Source of the DNA: Phalacrocorax aristotelis
Lineage: Eukaryota > Chordata > Aves > Suliformes > Phalacrocoracidae
NCBI RefSeq assembly: GCF_949628215.1
Contig: NC_134276.1
Span: 134,912,125 to 134,976,124 of the forward strand
Direction of reading: 5' to 3'
Length of the DNA: 64,000 nt
Shown here: positions 1 to 11,455 of the stretch, piece after piece
Position numbering within the stretch: the first letter of the stretch is position 1
Layout: each line of letters starts with the position of its first letter
Notes under the pieces: model-generated
What the model was told of the DNA's origin: nothing
What the model saw: the letters and a program-made list of their open reading frames with translations, nothing else
The model's database searches: none
Made by a program: the position numbers and the translations under genes

Positions 1-241
1 GTATGCACTTTCAAACACCTGCACAGAGTGGGTGGATAGTGCTTGAACCAAACATAAGAGGAAAACTGAGTCATAAGTTTTCACACCCTCTGCTCTCTCA
101 TATAGGCAATGGAATAAACAAGACTATGAAAGAAACTCATCTCTGGGGTCTAAGAAAAAAAGAAAAACCACCAAAACCCCCTGTTCACAAAATCACTTCA
201 CACCAGGGATGCAACTCAGCTGCTCAGAGCAAGATGTTCAC
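1..241 (-). other. NANOG: NANOG intron 2 (partial)
   Basis: This is the start of the intron that follows NANOG coding exon 2 on the minus strand. The donor GT is read on the minus strand at 241-240. I find no homeodomain helix-3 coding sequence (V-K-T-W-F-Q) here, so the remaining exons lie left of the window. The A-rich stretch near 155-175 is low complexity. Confidence 0.8.
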
Positions 242-1039
242 CTGCTTGTAGGTGAGCCCCAGGGCAGCAGCCAGCTCCCGGATCTGCTGTGGGCTGAGGT
301 ACTTCTGGCTCTGGAACCGCTGGTGTAGGGTTTGCAGCTGCTGCTGGGAGAAGGCTGTGCGGCTCTTGGCCTTCTTCACCACACCCTCACCTTCCTCCTT
401 GACCTTCTGGAAAGAGGGATGGGGAGATGGGCGCTCTGCGGTGGGGCTAGTGGCAGAGTCAGGGACGTACTGGATGAGTATCCCAGAGCTGGAGGAAGCC
501 GGAGAGACATCTGAGGAGAAAAAAGAACTGGGATGAGCAGGGTCAGGGGGAGAAGACTCAAAGACTTCGAAGCTCATCTTCTCGGGAGAATTTAAGATTG
601 CGGGTGCCCTGGGGACTTTGCAGGGGCTCCGCAGCCGCAGGCAACGCGGTGCGGAGAAGCCGGCACAGGCACCCTCGGCTCGAGGGAGCGGAACCGAGGC
701 CCCTCTCTGCTCGCACCCCCACCCCGCCCGGGCACCAGGGCCGCTGCTTTACTGCGGGGCAGCCGGCGGAGCTCGATCTTCCTCGCCGGGACGGCACCGG
801 CATCGCTCCCCCCCCCGGGACAGGAGGGACGCGAGTGACACGACCAGCCCCCCGGGGTCGGCCGGGCCGGGGCGCGTACCTGGGTGGCTGGGCGTCTTGG
901 CCGCCGCGGAGAAGGGGAGTGAGTCCGCCGCCGGAGCCTCCTCGGCAGGCACGCTGTCCATACTCCCTGGGGAGAGCCAGCAATAGTCCCCACACCTGAC
1001 CGCGCCGCTGTAGGGCAGGTAGGCCAGGTGGGCACTCAT
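242..1039 (-). CDS. NANOG: NANOG homeobox transcription factor, 5' part (coding exons 1-2)
   Basis: NANOG is a nuclear homeodomain transcription factor of pluripotent and germ-line cells. Coding exon 1 is 880-1039 (160 nt) and exon 2 is 242-510 (269 nt). They are joined by a 369 bp GT-AG intron in phase 1, giving 143 in-frame residues that continue in phase 0 off the left edge. The protein starts MSAHLA, as I recall for chicken NANOG. It then has a low-complexity acidic and Ser/Pro segment including ILIQYVPDSATSPTA (about residues 64-78). From about residue 99 comes the homeodomain: helix 1 QQQLQTLHQRF, helix 2 SPQQIRELAAALGL and the start of helix 3, TYKQ. The homeodomain is cut by the intron at Q|VKTW, as in other NANOG genes. 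An in-frame upstream ATG at 1120 would add 27 residues; I prefer the ATG at 1039 because the MSAHLA start is conserved. The surrounding sequence is CpG-rich, consistent with a promoter island. Confidence 0.93.
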
Positions 1040-1187
1040 GGCCAGGCCGGGACCCCCAGCCCCAAGCGGGAGGCGAGCTGGCAGTGGAGAGTGCAGGCAG
1101 CCCGCGGGCAGGTACCCCATTAGGTGGAGGTGGGGGATGCTTTATGTCCTCCCCAGCCTGGCCTTGGCTAGAAGGGATTGTCATGGC

Positions 1188-1203
1188 CATTGTCATGTTA
1201 AAA
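1188..1203 (-). promoter_or_regulatory. Candidate SOX2-OCT4 composite element of NANOG
   Basis: In NANOG orientation the sequence reads TTTTAACATGACAATG, about 150 bp upstream of the start codon. The mammalian NANOG composite element is known as TTTTGCATTACAATG, with the POU half first and the SOX half ACAATG second. The SOX half is identical here and the POU half differs at a few positions. Overall, 12 of 15 positions match in the same orientation. Position and orientation fit the known element; function is inferred. Confidence 0.5.
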
Positions 1204-2489
1204 GTCAGTTGATTGGAGGGGAGGGGCTTTGGGGGTATTCGGGGAGTGGGGGAGGGCAGGGACACCAGGCCCCGCTTCCCGACTTGGCTCCCTGTGCGGC
1301 GGTGGGGGACAGGCTGCCAGCACACCCCTCCCTGCTGGGGGGTGGGAGGAAAAGCCTTGCTTCCCCCTCAGGGCCAGAAGGCCTGAGCAGGGCCGCCTGG
1401 TGAGTTGGACGGGGCTTAGCAGACACCCCCCACCCCCACTTTTAGCACTCCTTCTCCCCACCTCCGCCTCCTCACCGGTCCACACCCAAACGCAAAGAAT
1501 AGGAGGGGAACCCAGAGCCTGCCCGGGGGCATACGGAGCCTCTGCGTGTCTGCATTGCAGATCGCAACCGTCATTGCAAGCAGATAAGCCCTCCACATCC
1601 ACGCAAGCGAATACAGACTTGGGGCACGGTGCTACGGAGCGGTGTCTGTATTGCAGGGAAGAGGGCTCAGAGAAAAGCAAGCTGCTTCTCCAGCGGCCAG
1701 CCCAAGACCGAGAAAGGCAGGTCTGTTTTGCAGGGGCACAGAGAAATGGCACTTCACTCTTTTTCAAGATTCCCTTTGCCGTCTGACACTTTTTTTAAAA
1801 AAAAAGTAGGAGCTAAAAAAAAAAAATTATCTTTTCCACGCACCAGGGAGAGGTGGGAATCACCCCGTCAGATCCCAAAGGAAACAAGAGCAGCACAGCT
1901 GTAAAAAAGCCTTGTAGATATTAGAGATTTGAAGCCAGGGTCTACAGTCTGCTTGGGGAAGATAAACACCCACCCCAACTATTACTCCTTCCTTTAAGGA
2001 AATGAAAACCTTATCGGAAGGATCTCACAGCCCGGGGATTACAAAATCTGGAAAACCACCTGGAAGAAGCACAGATGAGAACATGTGACACATCAAGCAA
2101 ATTCCCCACCTTCCCACACTGCAAGGAAACAGGACGCAGGCACCTACGGGGTGCCTGCACAAAGGCAGGGGCGTAGCCACTAACCTGTTGGGCTGTTAAA
2201 AATCTTTTGGAGGTGACAGAGAGGGGCCTCCCTCGACTTCCATATATCTCCTCCTCTCCTCTTGAGTCATGAGGAGAAATGAGCTCCAGCTGGTGCCCTG
2301 AGCTACTGCCGCACGGTAACGCTGCGGCGCTGCTCGCCAGGAGAGGTCCTGCTGGGGCCCACCCCTGATCACCTCCTAATTAACGCTCATTTCGTTTCCC
2401 AGTTAGAATCCGGACGGGACACAGACGGAGTGACCATTAGGAACGCGGGGGAAAGTGACTATAATAGGGGGAGAGGGATGAAATCCAGA
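1204..2489. other. NANOG 5' flank
   Basis: No coding exon is recognised. The first 300 bp are still GC-rich. A homopurine/poly-A patch lies at about 1790-1830. An AP-1-like TGAGTCAT occurs near 2264. Other regulatory elements may exist, but none can be named from the sequence alone. Confidence 0.5.
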
Positions 2490-3080
2490 GCTGGAGGCAG
2501 AGTCCGCTGCTCGCCTCGAAGCAAGCGGTGCCGGCCGCGGGGCTGCCCGCCGCCCCGGGACGCTCCCCCGCCTTGGTAGACCCGGCCCGGGCTTTCGGGG
2601 AGGTCGCTTGCTCGGCGCCGTCAGCCCCGCCGATGCACACACAGAAAGGGGTTCCTTCCCCCTCGGACGCGAAGTCATCGCGCTGCCCGCTGTGGGGGCG
2701 AGGGCCGCCGGCCCCCACGACCCCCTGCTGCCGAGGCTGTCCCGGGACACGGGTGCTCCCCGCGAGTTCACCAAACCCAGCCCGCTGCGAAGTCGGAGAA
2801 AACCGCCGGGTTGAAGGGGCTGGGGGGTGTCGGGCGGGCTGTGTCTACAAAACAAACCCCTTGTGTTTGGTTGTCTCTCGGCAATGACAGCTTCAGGGGA
2901 CCCCCGGGCCTGCCTCCGCAGCGCGCACCAGGCGAAATAATTTTCTGTGCTGATGCCGTACTATCAGCAAGGGCACCCGGCTGGGGCTGGGGCCATCCTC
3001 CCGGGGGCTCCGGAGGCGCTGCCGGCCGGCTCACAGGCTGCAGGGACCACTGAGTCATCGGAGAGGACACGGCTTGCGAG
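2490..3080. promoter_or_regulatory. CpG-rich island upstream of NANOG
   Basis: This stretch is dense in CG dinucleotides and GC-rich compared with the flanking AT-rich sequence. It lies about 1.5-2 kb upstream of the NANOG start, separate from the island over NANOG exon 1. It looks like a promoter-type CpG island. Long frames here on both strands are compositional and match no protein I know. An AP-1-like TGAGTCAT sits near its right edge (about 3051). It could be an alternative upstream NANOG promoter, or a promoter for a non-coding transcript in either direction. Confidence 0.5.
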
Positions 3081-6000
3081 GGACACCCGCGGCAAAGGGA
3101 TTAGCATTTTACAGCCGGAGAAAACACCTCCTCCGCCAGCAAATGCTCCCTCCGGGAGTTGCGTGTGTGTGTTCGAAAACGCAGCGGAACTGCTCAGAGT
3201 TTGTAATTTTTGTATATAGATCAGTTTTCGGGTATAGATCAGATTCGCTCCCAGAGATAGACCTGCTTTGCAGGATGCGGGGAACTGATTTAATTTTCCC
3301 TCTCCTTTTCCTCCTTTTTTTTTTTTCTTCCTGTCTTTGTTCATCTTTTGATTTTCTCATCCTACTTTTCTTCCATTTCCTTTACTTCTATGCTTTACCC
3401 ACCAAAATTTTCATCTTCCATATATCCCCTTCCAGTAAGCATAATTTGCTCCCTCTCCCCAACCATGCCTCTAATCGGGTGGCCAAACATCTTTTTTAAT
3501 GTCTTTGTGAGAGAAACAAGACTTGTGTCAGTGTGTAAAACCATACCATCTAAAGTCAGAATTTTTTAGGAAAAGAAGTCCAGTTATTTCCCCCCCAAAT
3601 AAATTATATATATAAAAACAACTTGGGAAGGTAAACCCAGAAGTCATACAGGCACAGAGGATGCTATGGGAAGCAAGATGTGGACATTTGAGAGGCTCCC
3701 GAGGATGCTAGGTCTGGGACATCTGCCCTGCAGCACCATCAGCCTGCAAACTGGATATGCTGCCCATGAACATCTAGAGCACTTTAAAAAAATACCTGTA
3801 TCCACTCATGTTCCTTCTGGAGCTATTTTCAGCTGGAACAGCAACACAGTTCAGATCTAGTCTAGCCCTGTTCTTCCCAACAGGGCCAAATAGCAGCAAC
3901 AATTTGGTTTTTGGCCCAAGGTTGTGTACCCCTCTCCCTTCATGATGTGGTCACCCACTTCTTGCAGTTCTCAATTCATTACGTGCCCAATGCAGTGGAG
4001 CATTAGTCGGGGTAAGTAAGCAAAAGCTGGCCCATTAAACATATGGAAATGAATGTAGCCACCCACTGGGCTGAAGCATGCTGTAAGGAGCCTTTTCCAC
4101 AGTCCTTCAGCAGCAGAGAGATGCTCAGGTCTAAAAGCAGTCTTAGCCTCTTGGCCTAAGCATAGGCGAGACAGGACCGTGTTTTCATTCAGAAAAGTCC
4201 CCCTACAAGGGTTACTACCTTCAGAGGGCTGGAGCTCAACCTTGTGCTGAAGGACGCAAACACAGTTTACATAGACTGGAGCTGGGGAAGCAGCAGCTGG
4301 TTGAAAATATAAATCCAGCTCTGGAGCTCATATCACTGGGTCAGAAATGCTACGGGTTCCTACTTCAGAGCATTGCTAAACTAATTTTCATTAGCAGGCT
4401 AATATAGCAAAATAGGCTGTCTCAAATTTTATATAAATTAGGTGCTCTTCTGTCCTCCTGTAGCTAGCTCAAACGCAGGTCATCTGTGTTTTGGTGAATA
4501 CTGTGAAATGTCACTGAGTGTCGCTGTGTCATTCTGCTCCTGTTCATGGGGCTCAGCGAGGCGGCAGGGTGCAGGCTTGGTATTAGTGAATAGGGAACCA
4601 TGGCTTGAGCCCCATTGCCCCTCGGAGCTTTCCCTGGGAGCCATCATCCTCTGTCAGGGATGTGCGTGGTTGGGGAAGGCAGATAGAAATCCCTCCCTTG
4701 TATTCTGTTGAGCTTGCCTGGCTTTTCTCCCAGGCAGGCACTTTTTTTTTCTTTTCTTAAATTGAACACTTCTCAAATTAGGTCTGTGAAAACACTCCTG
4801 CCCTGCAGCCCTCAGCACTCGCCCAGCACTTGGCTCCGGACAGCCTGCCCCCTGTAGCGTGGTCACAGCTCACAGTCTGGACCCAAGATGTCAGGTTTGT
4901 GGAAGGAAGGCGGTCAAGAAAGAATAACAAAAATTAGACCCTCATTCATATTAAAATACAGTTTTCCTTTCTCTTGACTCTTTAGGGGAGCAGGTCGAGA
5001 AAAGGACAAAGCTCGTCTCTCCCACTAACAACCCAGTCTCTCAATCACCTGAGAATTACTGGATGATGTGCCCCTTTGTTAGCAGTGGAGAGGCAGACTG
5101 GGAGAGGAGCCATGGCACAAAACCAAGCGACTCCCTGAAAAGGCAGGAAAGCTGAGTGTCAAAAAGCAGATGGGAAGAAGACTAGCGAGCCAACCCAAAC
5201 TTCTAGAGTTTGATGGGTCTGTTCTTTCTTTATCAATGCTTCATCCATGCCTGCCACGCACATGATGCTGGAGTGCTATGGTTGTAAGCACTCATCTCAA
5301 GAAGCATTACCTACCAGTGCCCATCACTGGAATATGTTATAGTCTCCCCAAGGGAAGACCTGCAAGCAGCACAGTTTGGAGCCAGGGTTGTGCAAAGTCC
5401 TGGGGAACATAGAGAGATTGTGCATATTGGGCAAAAACCTTCCAAGCATCCTCTCTCCTTGAATTCTCCCCTCTTCCCTTTAGCCATAGCATGGGTATTC
5501 CTACAGGTTCAGGTACATGTCCTCTTACTAAATGCAAACAGCCTAGACATAGCTGTGTTCAAATGCTTTCTGCCGTTTCCACCACCAGAGGGGAATAGCA
5601 AGTCCTGTGTTGCTCAGTGTAGGAAGGCCCTAGGTAGCCTCAGAACACGAATGACCTCCCACACTCCCCTCCGAAAGGGTGCTTTGTATCGGGCAGTTTG
5701 CCTTTTGTTCCCCAAACACACACTGCTTATGAACTTTGACATGAAACAGAAACTCTTTTTTCCTGAGGCTTCTTTGCTCGTCTTCCCCATCCTGATGGGG
5801 ACAGTTTCCTACAACTCACCCAGTGGGAAAAGTCTCTACAAAATCCATAGCTGCCAGAGCTTTGGTTCGAGCTAGGCACTGAAGTGATAGCTACATTCCA
5901 TGCGTGTTGAAGGCTTTCTCGAGTTCACTGTGCATTGTGGCACCTGCTTTCTTCCACTCTCTCATGTGAGGCTGATCCCATGTATTTGAACATTGTTAAT

Positions 6001-9000
6001 GCATATCAGAACAGAACTAATGAGGATTATGTGCCAAGTAGATGACTCTAATTACACTTGTGCAGGTCGTAAGTGGGCACACAGCCTGTAAGGGCTGCTA
6101 ATACATCCCTCTAACCAAGGTCTTCCAAGTTAGTGCATACTCTTCAGGCAGGTCACTGTGCCCATTCTGTGTCATCTGGATTTTTTAAGCCTCAGAAAAT
6201 CCCCATAAGAGCAGATCACCTGTGAGGCAAGTGTCTAATTACAGGAAAGGCCGGGATTAGGGAAAAGGATGCTCATTTTTCAAATCTGTCAGTGGTTGAG
6301 ACAGGGATCCCCACATTGCCTGGCCCTTACCCCCACTTGTCCACCCTCTCCTTTTCTTCAAGACTGGCTCTTGCACATGCATTCATGAGTAATTAGCAAG
6401 TGTTAGAGCGTGAGGCTCCCTGGCTGGCACCTGCTCTACATCTGAATGGTAGAGCCGTGAAGCCCAGGGCTGTGGAATGGGATCTGCAAGTGGATGTTGT
6501 CTGGGACTGACGGAAGAAAAAGATTTACCTGCTTTTGTCTAACAATTTTTGGATGGCCGACTTGGATAAGATGGAAAGAAAAAGAGACAAACAAGAGATG
6601 AACAGTGAGAGGCTGTAGCTTTTTTAACCGGATGTCATTTGTCTAGGAATTGAATTCAGTGAAGGGTGGAGGCTGACAGGGGAATATAGGATTGACATCA
6701 GCTAGTGGACTAAAGATAAAAATTATCTGTACTTCATTTTCTTCAGATTATCGATGGAGAACCAGCTCATATTAGGCTGTGAAAGCACATCTTTTGGGGC
6801 AGCAAGGGCAGACTGCATCTCCTCCCAGGCTGCAAGGTCAGAAAAAGCCACATAATCCCACCATGAAAGAACTCCAGACCCTCAGACTCTGATGTGACAA
6901 AATAAAAATTCTTCCCCAGCACAACTTAGTCATGAAGGAGGAGGAGCAGCCATGACTGCCTGTGTTGGGAACAACATCTTGCTAAAAATTGCTGTTCTAA
7001 CCTCAGTTATGTCCTCCATGCAAACTCTGGGGCTAAGGCAGGCCTGAGAACACCTTCTCTTAACCCCACTCATGACTATGTTGCTGTACTATAGTTGTAA
7101 ACAGCCTAATAATAGTGTCAAAGGGCTTGCAGATGCAAAGTAATCTTGTGGAGTGTTGCATGGCTTTGGTACAAAGATGCAGGTGTTGACTTGTGATCCA
7201 GCAGGGCCCTCTGACATGGTAACATCTCAGCTGTCTCTCTTCACTTACTGCACCCACCAGACTTCCCCACCTCTTCAGCAGAAATGGTCAAACCGGATAT
7301 AATTAATCTCTCCACAGCCACTGCAGTTCACAGACAGCACATTGACACAAACCACTAAAGATTTCAGTTTCTATCAGTACCCATCTGCTCTGCAAGTCCA
7401 AGTGCTGGCCCCAGCTGGAGGTCTGATCTCTGATCTGTCCACCACCTGCACCCAGTATGGGGGACAAGGCAGCAACATTGCCCTGCAGCCAGAGCAGGCT
7501 ATTGAACAGCATGTTCCCCAGCACAGCTCAGTGATGAAGGCCAAGCCCCTGTTGCACTCCTGTGATTTGATCCACAGGGATTAAGTGTATGCCAGTCACG
7601 GTATTCAACGCCTGTCCCCTGTATGTGTTGTTCATGTACTGACATTCCAGTGACTTGAGAGAGTGCTCGGAGCACCTGAACCTGTCCCTTACAGCGCTGA
7701 ATGATGCAGTCATGAAAATGCCAAGGGCTGCTGGCAGCCTGCTTAACAGCAATCTGCTATAGCACCAGGAAACAGGAGGAAAAGAGCATGCTCATAATCA
7801 GGCTGTTCTATGTAACATCCTCTTCGTAGCTGTAAAAACTTTCCTATGGTGAAACACACAAACATCTGGTTACAACCTCCTGAAATTAAGGCCAAAGAGA
7901 GGGAATTAGCTGAGCAGGCCAGGTGCTGATTTCTGTTCCCTCTGTGTAACTGGGAGAATTCCTCAGCAGGGATGGATTCTGGTCCCATCACAGTGAAAGA
8001 CAGTTTCACATTGGCTTGGGCAGTACTGAGGTTTGACAATTTTCTGTGCTCATAACAGCATACCTGAGTGCATAATCTGACCCTTTATTTAAATGTGGCA
8101 ATACATGCATGCCTGGACAAAGAAATTAAGTTAAACACAGTGAGAAAAAGGTAAGCCACATTAAGTAGAAGGGAGGAAAGAGAAAAAGAGAACAGAAAAC
8201 CAGTCTATTCCACCTAGGTTCCTAGATTGCCTTCACTGTTACGGTGTCTGAGCATTTTCCGGTGGAGTATTCGGTGCCCTGACTCAGATCTGCCACATGT
8301 GGCTCTTTGTCTCTTTCTCATCCCCTCCTCAGGGAGAGAACTGCCTGTGTTGTTGAGTTTGTGACTTTGGGTTAGCTGGCTTGGTGTAGGGCTTGTTCAT
8401 AATGTGCTAACAGCTATTTGTATTTGAGGTGTGTGCTGGAGAAGCGCACCTTCTACTTGGAAAGCAAAGTGATGAGATCGGGGTATATCGTAACACAGCC
8501 TTACTATGACCCCAGAGACAACTCTGCCTCCTGCTTAGACTAGATTTTCACAGGGTTAGAGAGCTCTCCTGGACCAGTAAAGTGGAACTGCTGACACCAG
8601 TAGATGTCATCTGTTGATTTCAGAGCTCTAAAGGACTACGGTGGTGTGAGGCTGCTGTGTACATCGAGGAGACTGTGAAGTAGGGGGCAGCCTCAGTCAG
8701 AAAACATGGGTTATATAGAAAGAAAAGCAGGTCGTCGGGGGTGGGGGAAACACTCCCCAGCCCTGTCCTTGTGCTGTAGTCAGTTGACTTTGGAGGCTGC
8801 CAACATAGTTTGCCAGCTGATGTTGGGAGGGGAGGAGAATTTCTCTTTGAGTGAATTGTCAGAAGAAGGATAAATGGCCAGCTGGTCTGATCCAGTATTT
8901 TAGGAAGTGGTGTACTCAGAATACAGTAAATGTCCAGGCTAACTGGGGGATCTTCACCATCCCACTGTGCTGGGTCCATCACAAATACATGTTCATCAGC

Positions 9001-10309
9001 AGGTTCAGTTCCAGACAATTTTTCATATCAGGGAAAGGCTTTAACTTAGCACAGGGACTGCTGCTCTAGGGTACACCTTTAGAGCACTTAGCACTTAACC
9101 TGCACTTAACTCTGTGGCTTGGTTGTAGATAATGGTGGAGTTTTGACAGTTTGAAGGTAAGAAGATGCAAAACTAAGCTAAGATGCTGGTTAGATACTCT
9201 GGCAGTGACCTTAAGGAGTAGTGTCCAAACTGCAATCAAATACAATGCAATTACATTGGGTAGTTCTGTGTCAAAATTATCTACCCATGGCCTGGCTTGG
9301 TGTGACCTAAATTATCAGGTTAGGGGAAGGATTGAAAGTAACACTTCATCATCTCCTAGGTATAGCTGAGAAAAGGAAGATACCGTCCTGATTAATCACT
9401 TCCCACGAACAGGTCACTGCCCACCTCCCCACCCCACCCTGCCCTCAGCAGTGCACATAGCAGTGCGTAACTGCTATTGCTAGGGTTTTTTTGGTTTCCC
9501 CACATGCCAGGAAACTGAGGCACAGAGCCCATTGGTCCTGCCAGGCCTGGAGCAAACATCAGATGATTCATGTGTCTTTGACACCTTGCGTTCTTAGGCT
9601 GAGAGGAGGTGAAGATCTGGTCTGAGAATCACAGGGTGGCAATGCCTCCTGCCCAGACTGCTATTTGTACTTAGGGAAAGAGTGTACAGGTTGTGATGCT
9701 GCTGCTTTCTGTGCTCCAGCCATAGGCACTGCACAGAGCAGGGCAGGAGACTGGGTTTGCTGCATACAAGATGGCTTCTCCCACAGGCCTTTGCTGGGCT
9801 GCCGGGGCAGATGCCCCCAGCCAGGAGGGCAGTGTGGAAGCTGGCTACTCCCTATCCCGAAAGACAGCTGCAGGGAGCTGGGGCATCTCCCTGGTGTGCT
9901 CCCACCTTGTGCTGCTGCCCAGAGAGAAGGGCGTCCTGGCCTTATGTAGGCTGAGGCACTGCAGCGCTTGAATCCCTTCAAACCCCTCAGGGAGCGCCCT
10001 TTCAGGCAGAGAGTGAGTCAATTCACATTAGTCCAGATAACTGCCTTGACCCAAGTAAGCAGCTCCTAAGGCTTTATGCAGTAAGCTCCATGTCACACCT
10101 GATACGAAAAAGGCATAACCCTGTCTGCAGACCAGCCCTATGACTTGGAATCCACCCAGACTCAGTGACTGTGGCCCTGATGTGAGGGAGAGCTGTACCG
10201 GGGACACAGGGATGGGGCGGGGGTGGAGAAGGTCCCCGAGGCCAGCGTTTTGCACGCAGGTCGCTTATGGGAAGCCAGAGCACCCTGCGGCCCGGGGATG
10301 GCAGGTTTC
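3081..10309. other. Intergenic stretch, no gene recognised
   Basis: I see poly-T near 3310-3330, a TATATATA patch near 3605 and ordinary AT-rich sequence. Frames of 60-160 codons exist (the longest is at 5390-5875, +), but they have no recognised domain, no convincing splice context and no similarity to a family I know. No recognisable retroelement end was found. Confidence 0.5.
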
Positions 10310-10610
10310 TGGGACAGATGGCTGAACTCGGGGGGCCGGGGCAGGGCGTGCCCCTGGCTCTCCCCTGCTTCACCCTCAGGTGGCCACCGAGGGGCAGCAG
10401 ACAGCCGCGGCGGGGGAGGCTCCGGTCCCCGTCCCCTTCTCCTGCCCCTCCCGCTGAGCCGCGGGGCTGTGGGGGGCGTCCGCCCGCCGGGCTGCCCAGC
10501 GCCCCCCGAGCCTCAGAGGTGGCGAGGGCGTTTCTAGCGCCGCCGCCAGCTTCGTCGTCGCTGAGGACATGGCAAGTGCGGTGGGCAGGGGCTGGAGCAA
10601 AGCCGGTGAG
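10310..10610. promoter_or_regulatory. CpG-rich island, possible promoter of an unknown plus-strand transcript
   Basis: This is a local GC- and CG-rich block rising sharply from AT-richer flanks. It ends in an ATG with good initiation context (GAGGACATGG at 10563-10572), followed 37 nt later by a good splice donor. It resembles the 5' end of a gene. No TATA box is seen. Confidence 0.4.
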
Positions 10611-11455
10611 GGGACTGGGAGCTGGCTGTCTCTCGTGGGGGGAGAGGGACTGGAGAAGGCAGTGTCAGTGGGCTGAGAAGCGGTAGGTTACTCTGCTAAC
10701 TCCTGCCTCTCCAAGTGAGAGTGGATGCAGAGAGCTCCGTGTGAGGGTGGGCTCGCCCTGGATGCCCAAGTGCATTTTGAGACACAGGGCTGAGGTACGC
10801 GTTTGTCCTTCTTCCCTTCTTCTCACCTCTCAGTGACCGTCTCCAAGAGATGTCAAGCTGGCAGCTACACGAAAGAAAACTACTCCCTGCCTCAGCAACC
10901 GAGAAATTCCTCTTGGTCACTGGCTTGCTGTGAACACCACAGCAAGGCACCACAGACACGGATCTCCGTAACGGCTGCTCTGGACTTAGGGTGAGATAGG
11001 CTTGAACTGCAGAGGTCTTTTACAGACTTGAGCCTCTCTTCCCACATGCAAACAAATCTTTCCAGGCCTCAAAACAAGAACTGAGCTGTAGCTGAGGGAC
11101 AGGATGAATGGGGAAACATCGTCCAGATGAAGTCCCTCTCCTCAGAATTAGGAATGATGTACATTTTCTCTCACAGCATTGTCCACTGCTTTCACATGAG
11201 TAAAATCTTGGGGAATTTAGTGGCATGAGCTTTCTTCCTTTATTCTCATCTTGTTTTTCCTATTCATTCATAACAGGATTGTCTCCTGAAGGCTGTTCCT
11301 GAGAGGACAATTTCAGGTACGTTCACAAGACATCCAGAGAGTGTTGTGAACCTGAAGAAGAAATGCAGTGATATCAGCTGTGACAACACATAAATCCTGG
11401 AAATTCTATTTGCTTATTTTATACCCAAAATAAAAGCTTGAAAACATAACTTCCC
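10569..11455 (+). CDS. Candidate unknown three-exon transcript (68-codon frame or lncRNA)
   Basis: I do not recognise this product. Three exon-like blocks follow the CpG island. Exon 1 runs from ATG 10569 to 10605, with donor CCG|GTGAGG. Exon 2 is 10834-10990, with a long pyrimidine tract and CTCTCAG acceptor and donor AGG|GTGAGA. Exon 3 starts at 11277 (acceptor ATAACAG) and, if terminal, holds an AATAAA at 11429-11434. The frame from the ATG stays open across both junctions, giving 68 codons to a stop at 11287-11289. The peptide starts MASAVGRGW, is Ser/Arg/Cys-containing in the middle, and shows no signal peptide or known domain. A further donor-like CAG|GTACGT at 11316 means exon 3 might be internal. 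The coding claim is weak; a spliced non-coding RNA is equally likely. Confidence 0.25.
11429..11434 (+). terminator. AATAAA polyadenylation signal candidate
   Basis: This is a canonical hexamer about 140 nt after the end of the candidate 68-codon frame. It would end the possible transcript that starts in the CpG island at 10.3-10.6 kb. AATAAA is frequent by chance in AT-rich DNA, so the call depends on that gene model. Confidence 0.3.

Noticed and set aside
1040-1120. Upstream in-frame NANOG start at 1120
   Set aside because: The conserved MSAHLA start at 1039 is the expected one; the extension looks like leader sequence.
2403-3070. Long overlapping frames on both strands in the CpG island
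   Set aside because: Several frames are open at once, typical of GC-rich islands with few stops.
5390-5875. 161-codon open frame, plus strand
   Set aside because: No recognised domain, no promoter or splice context, and composition like its flanks; a chance frame is expected at this length in 64 kb.
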